Shown: in pieces, positions 15,995-23,041 of the stretch
How the letters are laid out: each line of letters starts with the position of its first letter
How positions within the stretch are numbered: position 1 is the first letter of the stretch
Source of the DNA: a virus
IMG/VR virus record: IMGVR_UViG_3300028800_000310
Coordinates: 1-23,876 of that record
Length of the DNA stretch: 23,876 bases
Direction: 5' to 3' (one strand)
Made by a program: the position numbers and the translations under genes
Notes under the pieces: generated by a model
Told to the model about the DNA's origin: nothing
Databases searched by the model: none
Seen by the model: the letters and a program-made list of their open reading frames with translations, nothing else

Positions 15995-17008
15995 TCAAGT
16001 CTTAATCAGTGGCAGGAACGAGACGATGGAGGGCTGCACGTTTTGGGACAGGCCGTTGCCGGTGGCGCTAATTGTCGTGATGACGTTGGCGTTGCCGACG
16101 TTCGTCTGGGCGGCTTTGTAAAGAGGGATACCACTACCACCAAAACCGAAGAACCCACCGCCCGAGTTGGCGTCTCCATAAACGTCCCCATTAGGGAAAC
16201 TGTGCTCGTGCCCGCTGTCCGCAGATGAAGCACCATGGGTGTGCGACTGCATGCTCTGATTGCCGCCCGCTGCCCCCATCAAACGTCCGTTGATCCCGCT
16301 AATCACGGCGGTAAGGCGCCCGGTGCCTACCGTATCGTAGCCGATGCGGGCGCGCGCTAACTCGTCGGGAACGGCAAAGGTCAGACCAGGCGTGCCGCCA
16401 AACAAATTTTGGAGATAACTGGCCAAACCTGGATAGGTGGTGTTGCTGTAAACGTTGCCGTCCTTGATGAGATACGGGAGCACGCTACACGCCGTCATCC
16501 ACGACGGCATAGCTAGTGCACCATGAAGATCGTAAGCCGTCCCAGGATCTTGCGCGTTCACGAAATCCATATCGGTGCCATCAGAGAAGACGTGGCACTT
16601 CCGGCCGGGAGGCACCCCGATATTTTTGCCGCCGCCGACCCCCGTCGTCAGTTGCACATAGAACAACCCCTGACTTGAACCGGCCAAAAGTCCGGTAGCC
16701 CCCGACGTGCACAGGTTCCAGAAGATGTAATAGCCGGGCCGCGGGATGGTGATGGAGCAGTTCGCCGTGATGGCGCCGGTCAGCTTAATCAGAGCGCTTT
16801 GCGCCTGGTACGGGCCGGCCCAGGAGGCACCGCTATTCGGGGGCCCCGTCAGCGTAACGGGGGAATTGGTGAGGCCGATCGTAGCAACGTTGGTGAAAAG
16901 ACTGTCCGTGGCGCCGGTGTTCGCGTTTACCGGACTGTCCCAGGTGCCGGCATCGCTGCCCCGCGTCGGCTGGTAGAGACCGAGATTCGTCGTTTGAGGA
17001 TCAGAAAT
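15995..17008 (-). CDS. Tail collar/fibre-like protein, apparent AUU start (337 aa)
   Basis: The open frame extends well upstream of the first conventional start, a TTG at 16687, and those upstream residues are clearly coding: SDPQTTNLGLYQPTRGSDAG, LTGAITANCSITIPRPGYYIFW. No ATG, GTG or TTG occurs in frame between the upstream stop (17035-17033) and 16687. ATT at 17008-17006 lies five bases after GGGGGAGG and would give Met-Ser-Asp-Pro. The C-terminal part has CSVLPYLIKDG, YPGLASYLQNLFGG, a His-rich turn (QSHTHGASS) and the ending QPSIVSFLPLIKT, matching phage tail-collar domains. The N-terminus probably attaches to the tail. A sequencing error or a rare frameshift from the small upstream gene are the alternatives. 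Confidence 0.85.
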   Translation of the reverse strand: MSDPQTTNLGLYQPTRGSDAGTWDSPVNANTGATDSLFTNVATIGLTNSPVTLTGPPNSGASWAGPYQAQSALIKLTGAITANCSITIPRPGYYIFWNLCTSGATGLLAGSSQGLFYVQLTTGVGGGKNIGVPPGRKCHVFSDGTDMDFVNAQDPGTAYDLHGALAMPSWMTACSVLPYLIKDGNVYSNTTYPGLASYLQNLFGGTPGLTFAVPDELARARIGYDTVGTGRLTAVISGINGRLMGAAGGNQSMQSHTHGASSADSGHEHSFPNGDVYGDANSGGGFFGFGGSGIPLYKAAQTNVGNANVITTISATGNGLSQNVQPSIVSFLPLIKT

Positions 17009-17013
17009 AGCGG

Positions 17014-17021
17014 CCTCCCCC
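17014..17021 (-). promoter_or_regulatory. Strong Shine-Dalgarno pointing to an ATT start
   Basis: The minus strand reads GGGGGAGG, then CCGCT, then ATT at 17008. The core and five-base spacing are close to ideal, and there is no other in-frame start nearby, so this site decides the start of the collar-like protein. Confidence 0.7.
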
Positions 17022-17237
17022 TCAGTTCGCGTTCAAGAATAAGATCGGATGCTCGCTTAGCGGCGCCGTATAGGTCGAGCCATCTGGCCGCTTGCACTCG
17101 TAATAGGGCGTCGTGCGATTGCAGTCCTCAATGACCTGCTGGCAATACTGCTTACCGTTCGCCGGCTCACAGTGCATTTGCGGCGCACACGCCAGCAACG
17201 TCGAGACTATCGGCAGAACGAAAGTGCAAATATCCAT
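17022..17237 (-). CDS. Small Cys-rich putative lipoprotein (71 aa)
   Basis: The N-terminus MDICTFVLPIVSTLLACAPQ is hydrophobic and ends in LLAC, a plausible lipobox, although there is no positively charged n-region. Five cysteines follow or include that site (17, 23, 32, 39, 48) in a polar remainder. It sits between the head-tail adaptor and the collar-like protein, with its stop 13 bases before the ATT start. Options are an exported superinfection-exclusion-type lipoprotein or a spanin-like outer protein, but it lacks the Pro-rich character of Rz1. No family was recognised. Confidence 0.68.
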   Translation of the reverse strand: MDICTFVLPIVSTLLACAPQMHCEPANGKQYCQQVIEDCNRTTPYYECKRPDGSTYTAPLSEHPILFLNAN

Positions 17238-17240
17238 CGA

Positions 17241-17957
17241 TTAAACCCTCGGCGGTGTCGCGATCGGCGACGGCTGTTTCGGCGTCCAGGCCATTGCGGC
17301 GTACCGCTTCCGCTGCTCTTCGGTATTGGCCGACAGGAATAGCTTGTCGTACTGCTGGTTCCAGCTTCCCGGCGCGTTCGGATCGTCTGTCATGGCGCCG
17401 AAGTCCTTCATGTACCCATAGCCGTAGATCAACGAGGCCACCATGAAGAGGTCCGGCAGGTAAAGCGTGAGGTACGTTTGCGTGTTCGTTGAGCTCAAAG
17501 GCGTCGGCCGGATCGTGCCGATTACCTCCATGGTGTAGGCTTGGTCAGGCGCCGGCCCGACGATGATCTGCTGGTCGGTAATCATCGCGAACTTTTCGGG
17601 GATCGATGGCGACGAGGGCGCCGTCTCGCTGCCCCATATCGCGTCGAGAGCCTCGCGGGAAATCGGCGTCAATGGCTGACGGCCCGAGGTGGTAACGCCA
17701 AGGGTGGTGAAGACGTTAAAGCTTTCGGTGACGACGAAGCGACCGTTTGTCTGCGGGAGAGTGAAGTTGCGGCTATTGGCCGTTAGCGTGCCGCCAACGT
17801 CCCGGACAACGGTGTTGAGGATATCGAGCTCGCGGTAAATCCGCTGCTCGGAGTAGTCGATAATCGTGGGAAGGTTGATCTGAAGGTTGGGATCATTGCT
17901 CGGGATGACGAGCATGCCCGCAAGCTGTGTCACCCAACCGTTGTAGTCATACGACAT
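17241..17957 (-). CDS. Head-tail adaptor-like protein (238 aa)
   Basis: The N-terminal part MSYDYNGWVTQLAGML and INLPTIIDYSEQRIYRELD is the helical opening of podovirus adaptor proteins, which normally place an ISYAEQRIYRELD-like helix here. A strand-rich middle follows (TLPQTNGRFVVTESFNVFT), then PEKFAMITDQQIIVGPAPDQ, YLTLYLPDLFMVASLIYGYG and a C-terminal helix with SWNQQYDKLFLSA. The order matches phage adaptors of the SU10/T7 gp11-like type. It would join portal and nozzle, consistent with position between head and tail genes. Confidence 0.87.
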   Translation of the reverse strand: MSYDYNGWVTQLAGMLVIPSNDPNLQINLPTIIDYSEQRIYRELDILNTVVRDVGGTLTANSRNFTLPQTNGRFVVTESFNVFTTLGVTTSGRQPLTPISREALDAIWGSETAPSSPSIPEKFAMITDQQIIVGPAPDQAYTMEVIGTIRPTPLSSTNTQTYLTLYLPDLFMVASLIYGYGYMKDFGAMTDDPNAPGSWNQQYDKLFLSANTEEQRKRYAAMAWTPKQPSPIATPPRV

Positions 17958-17988
17958 CGGCCCACCCGATTCCCCCGACGGGTCGGGC

Positions 17989-18615
17989 TTATACCATAGT
18001 TTGCTGCCTCGTGCGTACGCGCGGCAGATCGAAGCCGGCTTCGCGCAAAATCCTGTCAGCGTCGCGGTGGCCCAAGGTGTGCACCTTAGCCAGTCGCTCG
18101 ATCAATGCGGCGGTGCTCTGCTCGTACTCCGCTGGTGTCGGGATATGAATAAGCTTTGGCGCTCCCCATCCACACCAACGGCCTTCCTCGTCGGTAATAG
18201 ATTCATAGCGCCCAGAGTGGGCTCTGATGAAGTTTCCCCACTCGTGGCGTTCCTCTGGCGACGCCCGAACACCAAAGTTCAATGCGCCGAGCGGTCCCGT
18301 GACAGGAAGCGGTCGCCACATATCTCTTAAGATATCCGTTCCTTCGTACAAACGATGAGCGGGTGGCAAAACTTTCTCGATTGGCGTCTCGAACACGGCG
18401 CCAATCGCTTCCGCCATGTCGTGCTTGGCCTTTTCAAGCTGGGACAACGGCCCCTGGAACGTCATCCATGGGCCTACGGCATCCTGACCCACGGGCCAAG
18501 ATTGTATCCTGTAGATCGGATCGAACTTTATGCCACGGAGCGGCATCAAGTGACCGGCAGCGATCACCGCTGGCGCGGCGATCAATCCACCAAGGAGGAA
18601 GCGGCGCGAGAGCAT
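17989..18615 (-). CDS. Phage protein with a twin-arginine signal (208 aa)
   Basis: The protein begins MLSRRFLLGGLIAAPAVIAA, a Tat-type signal, followed by GHLMPLRGIKF, a combination I recall from small twin-arginine proteins of podovirus morphogenesis regions. The remainder (WMTFQGPLSQLEKAKHDMAE, EERHEWGNFIRAHSG, RDADRILREAGFDLPRVRTR) is helical with Trp and His residues and no recognised catalytic motif. The start lies one base after the upstream TAG. No function can be assigned; export by the host Tat system is inferred from the signal. Confidence 0.8.
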   Translation of the reverse strand: MLSRRFLLGGLIAAPAVIAAGHLMPLRGIKFDPIYRIQSWPVGQDAVGPWMTFQGPLSQLEKAKHDMAEAIGAVFETPIEKVLPPAHRLYEGTDILRDMWRPLPVTGPLGALNFGVRASPEERHEWGNFIRAHSGRYESITDEEGRWCGWGAPKLIHIPTPAEYEQSTAALIERLAKVHTLGHRDADRILREAGFDLPRVRTRQQTMV

Positions 18616-18616
18616 G

Positions 18617-19069
18617 CTAGGCCGCGATGGCGGCTGTCGGCGCAGCCCGCTCCATTGCTGGGAACTTCGCTCGAACGAGACGACAGTAAGCCGCTACCCG
18701 GCGCCAATTTTTGTCCTGGATGCACCGCTGATCGGTTGCGAAATCCCTGTCCGGACCGTTGACGTCAAGCCGCAAGGTTTCCGCGTGGTCATCAACGTCG
18801 GTTTCAAACCGTATCCGCCAGTAGATGGTGCCCCCACGCTCATCGAGGTATTCGTTGAGCCGGCGCGTCATCTCATAGACGACGTACCGTTCCACGATCT
18901 TTTCATCACCAGGCCGGGCGAGCATGGCCACCTTGAACTCGATGTAAAGCTCGCCGATCTGGCAAATGGCGCATGGATCGCCGTCGGTCTGATCGGGAAG
19001 ATTATCGAGGACACGCCTCAGTTCATCGAAGCTTTGCAGCCCCAACTTAACCGTAGGGTCGGGGCGCAT
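18617..19069 (-). CDS. Conserved-looking phage protein of unknown function (150 aa)
   Basis: This is a soluble mixed alpha/beta protein. Readable parts are KLGLQSFDELRRVLDNL, a CAIC pair, then GELYIEFKVAMLA, RYVVYEMTRRLNEYLDERGG and TIYWRIRFETDVDD. A C-terminal helix contains CIQDKNWRRVAAYCRLVRA. No signal peptide, membrane segment or recognised domain is seen. The start ATG directly follows the TAA of the upstream gene, and the stop is one base before the Tat-signal gene, so it belongs to the same tightly coupled set. Confidence 0.78.
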   Translation of the reverse strand: MRPDPTVKLGLQSFDELRRVLDNLPDQTDGDPCAICQIGELYIEFKVAMLARPGDEKIVERYVVYEMTRRLNEYLDERGGTIYWRIRFETDVDDHAETLRLDVNGPDRDFATDQRCIQDKNWRRVAAYCRLVRAKFPAMERAAPTAAIAA

Positions 19070-19636
19070 TTAGTCCTCGATCGCCATCGGCACCATGCGG
19101 CCAATTTCCTTGACGATCTTCGGCCGAGCTCCGTCGAAGTCGCGCGTCATCGTGTCCTTCGGCGTCTTGCCAAGCTTCTGTTCGGCAATGACGACCTGCT
19201 GGCGCGAATTGATTCGGTCGTCCTCGCGCGCCTGATCGGTCAGGTACTTCGGCCGCTCCATCAGGATCAAGCCGTCGACGATGACCGTCGTGGCGTCATA
19301 GCCGGGCGGCAGCGTGACCCAGTCAGGGTGCTCCTGCGGGTTGACCGGCTCAAATCCCTGCTTCCGCATCGCCTGGAGGTAGAAAGGATATTCCTGCGCC
19401 GCCACGGTAAAGCGCTTCCACTCCAGCGTGGTATCGGGCGGAACGTTTTCGAGATTGATGTAGCTGTCGTGTGTTGTCGCCGACCCAGCCCCAGTCGATC
19501 GAGTACGGGTGCGGGCGGGGGGCAGATGATCCGGCTGGTGGTCTGGTTGATGATCTGGCTGCCGCTGCGCTGCACGCTGTGGCTGGCGCTGTGGCGGCCG
19601 ATTGCCTCGTGCGACGTCTGCATCGGTCTCGGTCAT
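19070..19636 (-). CDS. Unknown phage protein with QPDH repeat (188 aa)
   Basis: The first 50 residues are low complexity and basic, with three QPDH units (residues 26-37). The rest contains TTLEWKRFTVAAQEYPFYLQ, AMRKQGFEPVNPQEHPDWV, VIVDGLILMERPKYLTDQA and KTPKDTMTRDF. The MERPK(Y)LT block followed by a polar helix is something I recall from small phage head-associated proteins, but no named family is certain. It follows the GroES-like gene after 14 bases, with AAGGGA as the ribosome binding site. A head-connector role is inference from position. Confidence 0.8.
   Translation of the reverse strand: MTETDADVARGNRPPQRQPQRAAQRQPDHQPDHQPDHLPPARTRTRSTGAGSATTHDSYINLENVPPDTTLEWKRFTVAAQEYPFYLQAMRKQGFEPVNPQEHPDWVTLPPGYDATTVIVDGLILMERPKYLTDQAREDDRINSRQQVVIAEQKLGKTPKDTMTRDFDGARPKIVKEIGRMVPMAIED
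19526..19561 (-). repeat. Three imperfect 12-bp units encoding (QPDH)3
   Basis: On the plus strand the units atgatccggctg, gtggtctggttg and atgatctggctg follow one another. Each encodes Gln-Pro-Asp-His in the 188-aa protein, so silent changes have built up while the peptide is kept. Confidence 0.8.
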
Positions 19637-19650
19637 TGGCTTTTCCCTTT

Positions 19651-20061
19651 TCAGTAGATCAGGTCAGGGGCTGGAATCTTCATGACGATCTCCGTGTCCT
19701 TGATGACCCTACACGGGTATCCGTTCACGATCACCGGTCGGCTTTCGTAGACATGGATCTGGACCCAGTCTCCCACCTCAACCTTAAAGCCCTCGAAAAC
19801 GACGTTCTTGTCATCCTTAAAGGCTGTCGGCCCCATGGCCAGGACAAGGCAGGCTTTGCCCTGGTTTTGCTCTTCGTCCTTGGTCAAGTCCGTAAGGATG
19901 ATGCCACCCTTCGTCTTGTCCGGGCGCTTGTAAGCCCCGAGCAGAACGCGATTGGCGGAGAGCTCGTAGCCCCCAAGCTTGCCCTTCTTCATACCGACGA
20001 GCTTGAAGATTTCCTCAGCCGGGTCCCTGCCGGCGTGATCCGCTAGTCCCAAACCAGCCAT
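19651..20061 (-). CDS. Phage GroES-like co-chaperonin (136 aa)
   Basis: After a 35-residue N-terminal extension comes NRVLLGAYKRPDKTKGGIIL, matching the opening of Cpn10/GroES. GGIIL corresponds to the mobile-loop GGIVL that contacts GroEL. The remaining strands fit the fold: GKACLVLAMGPTAF, VEVGDWVQIHVY, PVIVNGYPCRVIKDTEIVMK. Phages such as T4 (gp31) encode a cofactor that adapts host GroEL to fold the capsid protein. Here it lies right after the scaffold-like gene with 17 bases between and an AAGGGA site. Fold assignment is strong; the client protein is inferred. Confidence 0.87.
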   Translation of the reverse strand: MAGLGLADHAGRDPAEEIFKLVGMKKGKLGGYELSANRVLLGAYKRPDKTKGGIILTDLTKDEEQNQGKACLVLAMGPTAFKDDKNVVFEGFKVEVGDWVQIHVYESRPVIVNGYPCRVIKDTEIVMKIPAPDLIY

Positions 20062-20078
20062 TGCTTAAATTTCCCTTG

Positions 20079-21155
20079 TTAATGTGTGAGGCGGCCGATG
20101 ATGCCTTCCTTCTTGGCCTTTGCCCACTCGTTGGCATAAGTGCCAAAGGCCCGCTTGCGCCAAGTCGGCTCGTCCTCGCCCTGCTTCTGCGGGAACGACA
20201 ATAGCGCCATTTCCTGCTGCGCGCCGTTGAGGCGAACCGTTTGCTTGCCGGTGGGAGTGCCGTCGGCAAGAGGCGGATCGCGGCTCGGCGGCGCCGATGG
20301 CACCGGCGTCCTCTTTGGCGGCGGCGCCGCTTGACGTGCAGTGCCCCCAGCCCCTTCCCCCGCCGCTGTAGTCGTTGCCGCAGCGGATACCGGACTGCCG
20401 TTGACGTGCGTTTCGATGATTTCGAAATACTTCTCGCTGTTGATCGGCACCCTTTGAGACTTGGCCGCGAAATGGCCAGCCATCATCGCATCGTTCTTTT
20501 CGGCAATGCCGCCGTACTCAGGCGGCAAGTAATCGGGGTGGGCGCGGAGAAAAGCCGCCGCGGCCGGCGCATACTTGCCAGCCGCGATGTAAGCTTCGAC
20601 GGACCGATCCGGTGGCCGCGCGGCTTCGGCTTCCTCTCGTTCGGCGCGTGCCGCAGCTTGTGCCTCGAACGTCTCTTTATCGCCGGTGAAGCGCTCGATC
20701 TGCGCCGCGGCAGAGCTAATCCTTGCCTGCGCGTCGGTGAGCTTGTCGATGTCGCCGGCTTCATGCGCGGCTTTGTACTCGACCTTTGCCGCCTCGAGGG
20801 CGCCTTTGGCCGCATCGATCTTGTTCGTGATGATGACAAGCTGGCTGTTGGTTGCGTTCTCCCGCGCAGCCTGCACCTCGCGGTCCTTGGCGGTAGCGCG
20901 AGCCGCTTCGGCATCGGCCCGGCGCCGCTCGGCATCTGCCGTGGCGAGTGCAGCGTTCTCACGCTTCTTCGATTCTTCGAGGGACTTCTTCAGAGCGGCG
21001 GCGGCTTCGTCGGCGGCGCTGGTGGTCGCAGCGGCGGCGCCGTCGGCACCATTTGTGGGCTTCGCGACCGTTCCTTCGGCCCCGGCATCGCCGGCATCAA
21101 TGTCGATTTCGACTACGGCGTCATCTTCAACTTCGACGGCCTCTGTATCGGCCAT
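20079..21155 (-). CDS. Scaffold-like coiled-coil protein (358 aa)
   Basis: The N-terminus is very acidic (MADTEAVEVEDDAVVEIDID). Residues about 45-180 form a long Ala/Lys/Glu/Arg coiled coil (EESKKRENAALATADAERRR). A conserved-looking block AFLRAHPDYLPPEYGGIAEK leads to SEKYFEIIETHV, a pairing I recall from phage scaffold-type proteins. The end is Pro/Thr-rich, then QEMALLSFPQKQGEDEP and a basic helix. Acidic, helical and Ala-rich character with a basic C-terminal helix is typical of scaffolding proteins. In most phages the major capsid gene follows, but here the GroES-like gene does. Confidence 0.82.
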   Translation of the reverse strand: MADTEAVEVEDDAVVEIDIDAGDAGAEGTVAKPTNGADGAAAATTSAADEAAAALKKSLEESKKRENAALATADAERRRADAEAARATAKDREVQAARENATNSQLVIITNKIDAAKGALEAAKVEYKAAHEAGDIDKLTDAQARISSAAAQIERFTGDKETFEAQAAARAEREEAEAARPPDRSVEAYIAAGKYAPAAAAFLRAHPDYLPPEYGGIAEKNDAMMAGHFAAKSQRVPINSEKYFEIIETHVNGSPVSAAATTTAAGEGAGGTARQAAPPPKRTPVPSAPPSRDPPLADGTPTGKQTVRLNGAQQEMALLSFPQKQGEDEPTWRKRAFGTYANEWAKAKKEGIIGRLTH

Positions 21156-21176
21156 AGATCACCCCTTAATTGGATT

Positions 21177-21404
21177 TCACTCTTCCTGCCCAGGCTGCTT
21201 GACCGGCCCGTATTGTTCCTGCTCGACCTCTTCGGCCCAGACGATGACGTCCTTCAAGGCCCGGATGTACCCGACTGCCGACGGATACTGGTCCACCGGC
21301 ACGCCGTTTTCCAGTTGCTCGCGGGCGCCATCAATCTTTTCGTAGAGAACTTTCGCCAGCGATCGGTGAAACCGGTCCTGGATATCGCGTAAGTCCTTCG
21401 CCAT
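21177..21404 (-). CDS. Small helical phage protein (75 aa)
   Basis: The protein is almost entirely helical: DIQDRFHRSLAKVLYEKIDG, then AREQLENGVP, then YIRALKDVIVWAEEVEQEQY. It has the look of small head-module proteins found between portal and scaffold genes, but I cannot name a family. The ATG overlaps the upstream stop by one base (TAATG), and AAGGGG 21 bases further on serves the scaffold gene. Confidence 0.78.
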   Translation of the reverse strand: MAKDLRDIQDRFHRSLAKVLYEKIDGAREQLENGVPVDQYPSAVGYIRALKDVIVWAEEVEQEQYGPVKQPGQEE

Positions 21405-22171
21405 TACACGGCTTGTGGAGCGCCCGCGGCTTTGGCCGTCTTACCAATCTTTTCCAGCCTGCCTTCGCCAGAACCGGCCCCGGCATCCATGTGGTGCTTT
21501 ATGTGACCGCCATGGGCGCGGACCTTCACCGGCTTGTCGGAACGCTCCAAACCTTCCTCTTTCAAAATCTTGTGGATAAGTCCCTTGTCCTGCTTTTCGT
21601 CAGAGTGAACCGGGCCGCCACGCTTCCGCGGCGGGATCAAACCGGGAGGGATACCGCCCGGCGCACCAGGCGCCATCGGCGGTCCACCGGGCATCGGTCC
21701 GCCCATCGGACCACCAGGAGGCATCGGTCCGGCTCCCATCGGGGGCTTCGGCGGCATTCCTGCCCCAGGAGGTGGAGCGCCCGGCAGCATCGGAGGGACA
21801 GCAGCCACAGGCCGAGCCATCGGAGCGCCGCCACCGCCCTGCGGGGCAACCAAAACGTTGACGTGGGTGCCACCCTTCTTGCCGTGCTTGGTCCGACCAC
21901 CATGCGCGCGCTTCGCGGCACCGCCGCTCTTCAGCGTCGCGACCGGGTTTGACACACCCTGCTTGCGGCCAGCGCGATCGGCGCGGCCACGAGGCACGTT
22001 GCTATCGGCACCGAAACCAATCGCCGGCTCCGGACCCTCTTCCTTGCCACCGGCGCGGGTCTGAGGATTGGCGATGTTCGCGCTCGGATCGGCGCCGCCG
22101 TAATCTTCGGTCATCCGCTTAAGCTTTGCGTTGTGACCTTCGGAAGCTTCCTTGCGGTGCGGATGCGCCAT
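21404..22171 (-). CDS. Pro/Gly/Met-rich phage protein with a C-terminal AGSGEGRLEK motif (255 aa)
   Basis: Residues about 110-185 are low-complexity Pro/Gly/Met repeats (PMGAGPMPPGGPMGG). Lys/His/Gly-rich stretches flank them (RAHGGRTKHGKKGG; RKRGGPVHSDEKQDKGLIHK). The C-terminus HMDAGAGSGEGRLEKIGKTA carries GAGSGEGRLEK, which I recall as a repeated ending of small phage proteins near portal genes. The protein is probably disordered, perhaps nucleic-acid-associated or a virion minor protein. Its start lies two bases after the upstream stop. Confidence 0.8.
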   Translation of the reverse strand: MAHPHRKEASEGHNAKLKRMTEDYGGADPSANIANPQTRAGGKEEGPEPAIGFGADSNVPRGRADRAGRKQGVSNPVATLKSGGAAKRAHGGRTKHGKKGGTHVNVLVAPQGGGGAPMARPVAAVPPMLPGAPPPGAGMPPKPPMGAGPMPPGGPMGGPMPGGPPMAPGAPGGIPPGLIPPRKRGGPVHSDEKQDKGLIHKILKEEGLERSDKPVKVRAHGGHIKHHMDAGAGSGEGRLEKIGKTAKAAGAPQAV

Positions 22172-22173
22172 GT

Positions 22174-22425
22174 TCAGTCCCCAGTCGGTTTGTTGTACTC
22201 GTCGAGGTCGTTCTTCGGATAGATGGCTTCGTGAGTCTGCTGGGTCTCCGGCATGTCGTCATCTTCGCCATGAGGCGTTACGCCGGGCGGCAGTAGCGAA
22301 CCGAACGTGGCGTTTAAGGTGTGTTGCCTGACCTTATCGTCGGTCGAACCGCCCTCGGCCCGCTTCATATCGTCGAGCCACTTCGGGGTGTGCTTGTAGC
22401 CTGCGCCGGGTTCTGGATATCCCAT
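22174..22425 (-). CDS. Small phage protein (83 aa)
   Basis: The start ATG at 22425 follows AGGAGGCGGTC, one of the best ribosome binding sites in the window. The product MGYPEPGAGYKHTPKWLDDM is polar and rich in Asp, Gly and Pro, ending YPKNDLDEYNKPTGD. No domain was recognised. It lies in the portal-to-scaffold interval and is two bases from the next start. Confidence 0.75.
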   Translation of the reverse strand: MGYPEPGAGYKHTPKWLDDMKRAEGGSTDDKVRQHTLNATFGSLLPPGVTPHGEDDDMPETQQTHEAIYPKNDLDEYNKPTGD

Positions 22426-22458
22426 GACCGCCTCCTATACGCGATTCAACTGACGTTG

Positions 22459-22605
22459 TCATTGGTGCACTAGCCGGCACGCGAGGCCATGGAATTTTTG
22501 CCACGCCCACCAATGAAACGTCATTTTCTCGTACGGACACAGGCGAGGGTCTTCGCCGGATAGCCCAGCCCGAAAGCCTTCCGCGTATGCGTCCCAAAGG
22601 CTCAC
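22459..22605 (-). CDS. RMF/CrpP-like microprotein (48 aa)
   Basis: GTG at 22605-22603 starts seven bases after the stop of the 142-aa gene, and TGA ends it at 22459. The peptide reads SLWDAYAEGFRAGLSGEDPR, then CPYEKMTFHWWAWQKFHGLA. The layout of an A-Y-x-E-G-F helix, a C-P-Y turn and a W-x-x-x-F-H-G helix matches ribosome modulation factor/CrpP-family small proteins, which are frequent in phages and bind ribosomes or have unknown roles. There is no strong Shine-Dalgarno, so translation may be coupled to the upstream gene. Confidence 0.72.
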   Translation of the reverse strand: MSLWDAYAEGFRAGLSGEDPRLCPYEKMTFHWWAWQKFHGLACRLVHQ

Positions 22606-22612
22606 GATACAC

Positions 22613-23041
22613 TCACGGCGCCACCCAGCGTCTCAGAAACTCGTCGCCGGTTATGTATTCGACGGCGCAATCCCTATCATTGGCGTATTTTTTGGTCGGA
22701 TACCACGCCACTATTTGGCAGGGCGGAATCTGCCCAGCATAGATTTTCCAGACGTTGTCGAGGTAGGGCGCGCGCTCGATGTAACATCGGCGCCCATCCC
22801 TCCAAATCAGTCCATTTGGTAACGAGTCCCAAGCGTCGCGGCCATGCCTGCGGATGAACTCGCCTTTACTGACGTGGTCGTAAAAAACACGATGGTACCT
22901 ATTCCCGCGTGTCGGATGCCAACCGCGCACCGACCCGCCGCTCTTGGTTTTGGGATTGAGCCTAATGATCCGCTCGCGGACGCTGGTGCCAATGCCCCGG
23001 CGCCGGCACACTTCGTCTAGTCGCCGCTGCTCTGGCGTCAC
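22613..23041 (-). CDS. Unknown phage protein downstream of the portal (142 aa)
   Basis: GTG at 23041-23039 overlaps the portal stop as GTGA and begins VTPEQRRLDEVCRRRGIGTS. A longer open frame runs to 23851, but that part only shadows the portal and is Arg/Gly-rich. The protein has basic motifs (RERIIRLNPKTKSGGSVRGW), then HRVFYDHVSKGEFIRRHGRD, WRDGRRCYIERAPYLDNVWK and VAWYPTKKYANDRDCAVEYI. It is aromatic- and Arg-rich, without a recognised catalytic signature. Coupling to the portal suggests a head-module role; no function is assigned. Confidence 0.75.
   Translation of the reverse strand: MTPEQRRLDEVCRRRGIGTSVRERIIRLNPKTKSGGSVRGWHPTRGNRYHRVFYDHVSKGEFIRRHGRDAWDSLPNGLIWRDGRRCYIERAPYLDNVWKIYAGQIPPCQIVAWYPTKKYANDRDCAVEYITGDEFLRRWVAP

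Noticed and set aside
16685-16687. TTG as the start of the collar-like gene
   Set aside because: It would cut off over 100 well-formed coding residues and has no good ribosome binding site, while the ATT at 17008 has one.
17960-17988. Possible hairpin (CCCGA/TCGGG) between two genes as a terminator
   Set aside because: Short stem, no U-tract, and in the middle of a continuous operon; more likely part of the leader of the adaptor gene.
18614-19657. 347-aa plus-strand open frame
   Set aside because: It runs antisense across three tightly coupled minus-strand genes. Such long mirror frames are common in GC-rich coding DNA.
20241-21392. 383-aa plus-strand open frame
   Set aside because: Mirror frame of the scaffold-like gene; the minus-strand product has a clear coiled coil and conserved blocks.
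22334-22612. 92-aa minus-strand open frame
   Set aside because: Arg-rich and overlaps both the RMF/CrpP-like microprotein and the next gene, which fit better.
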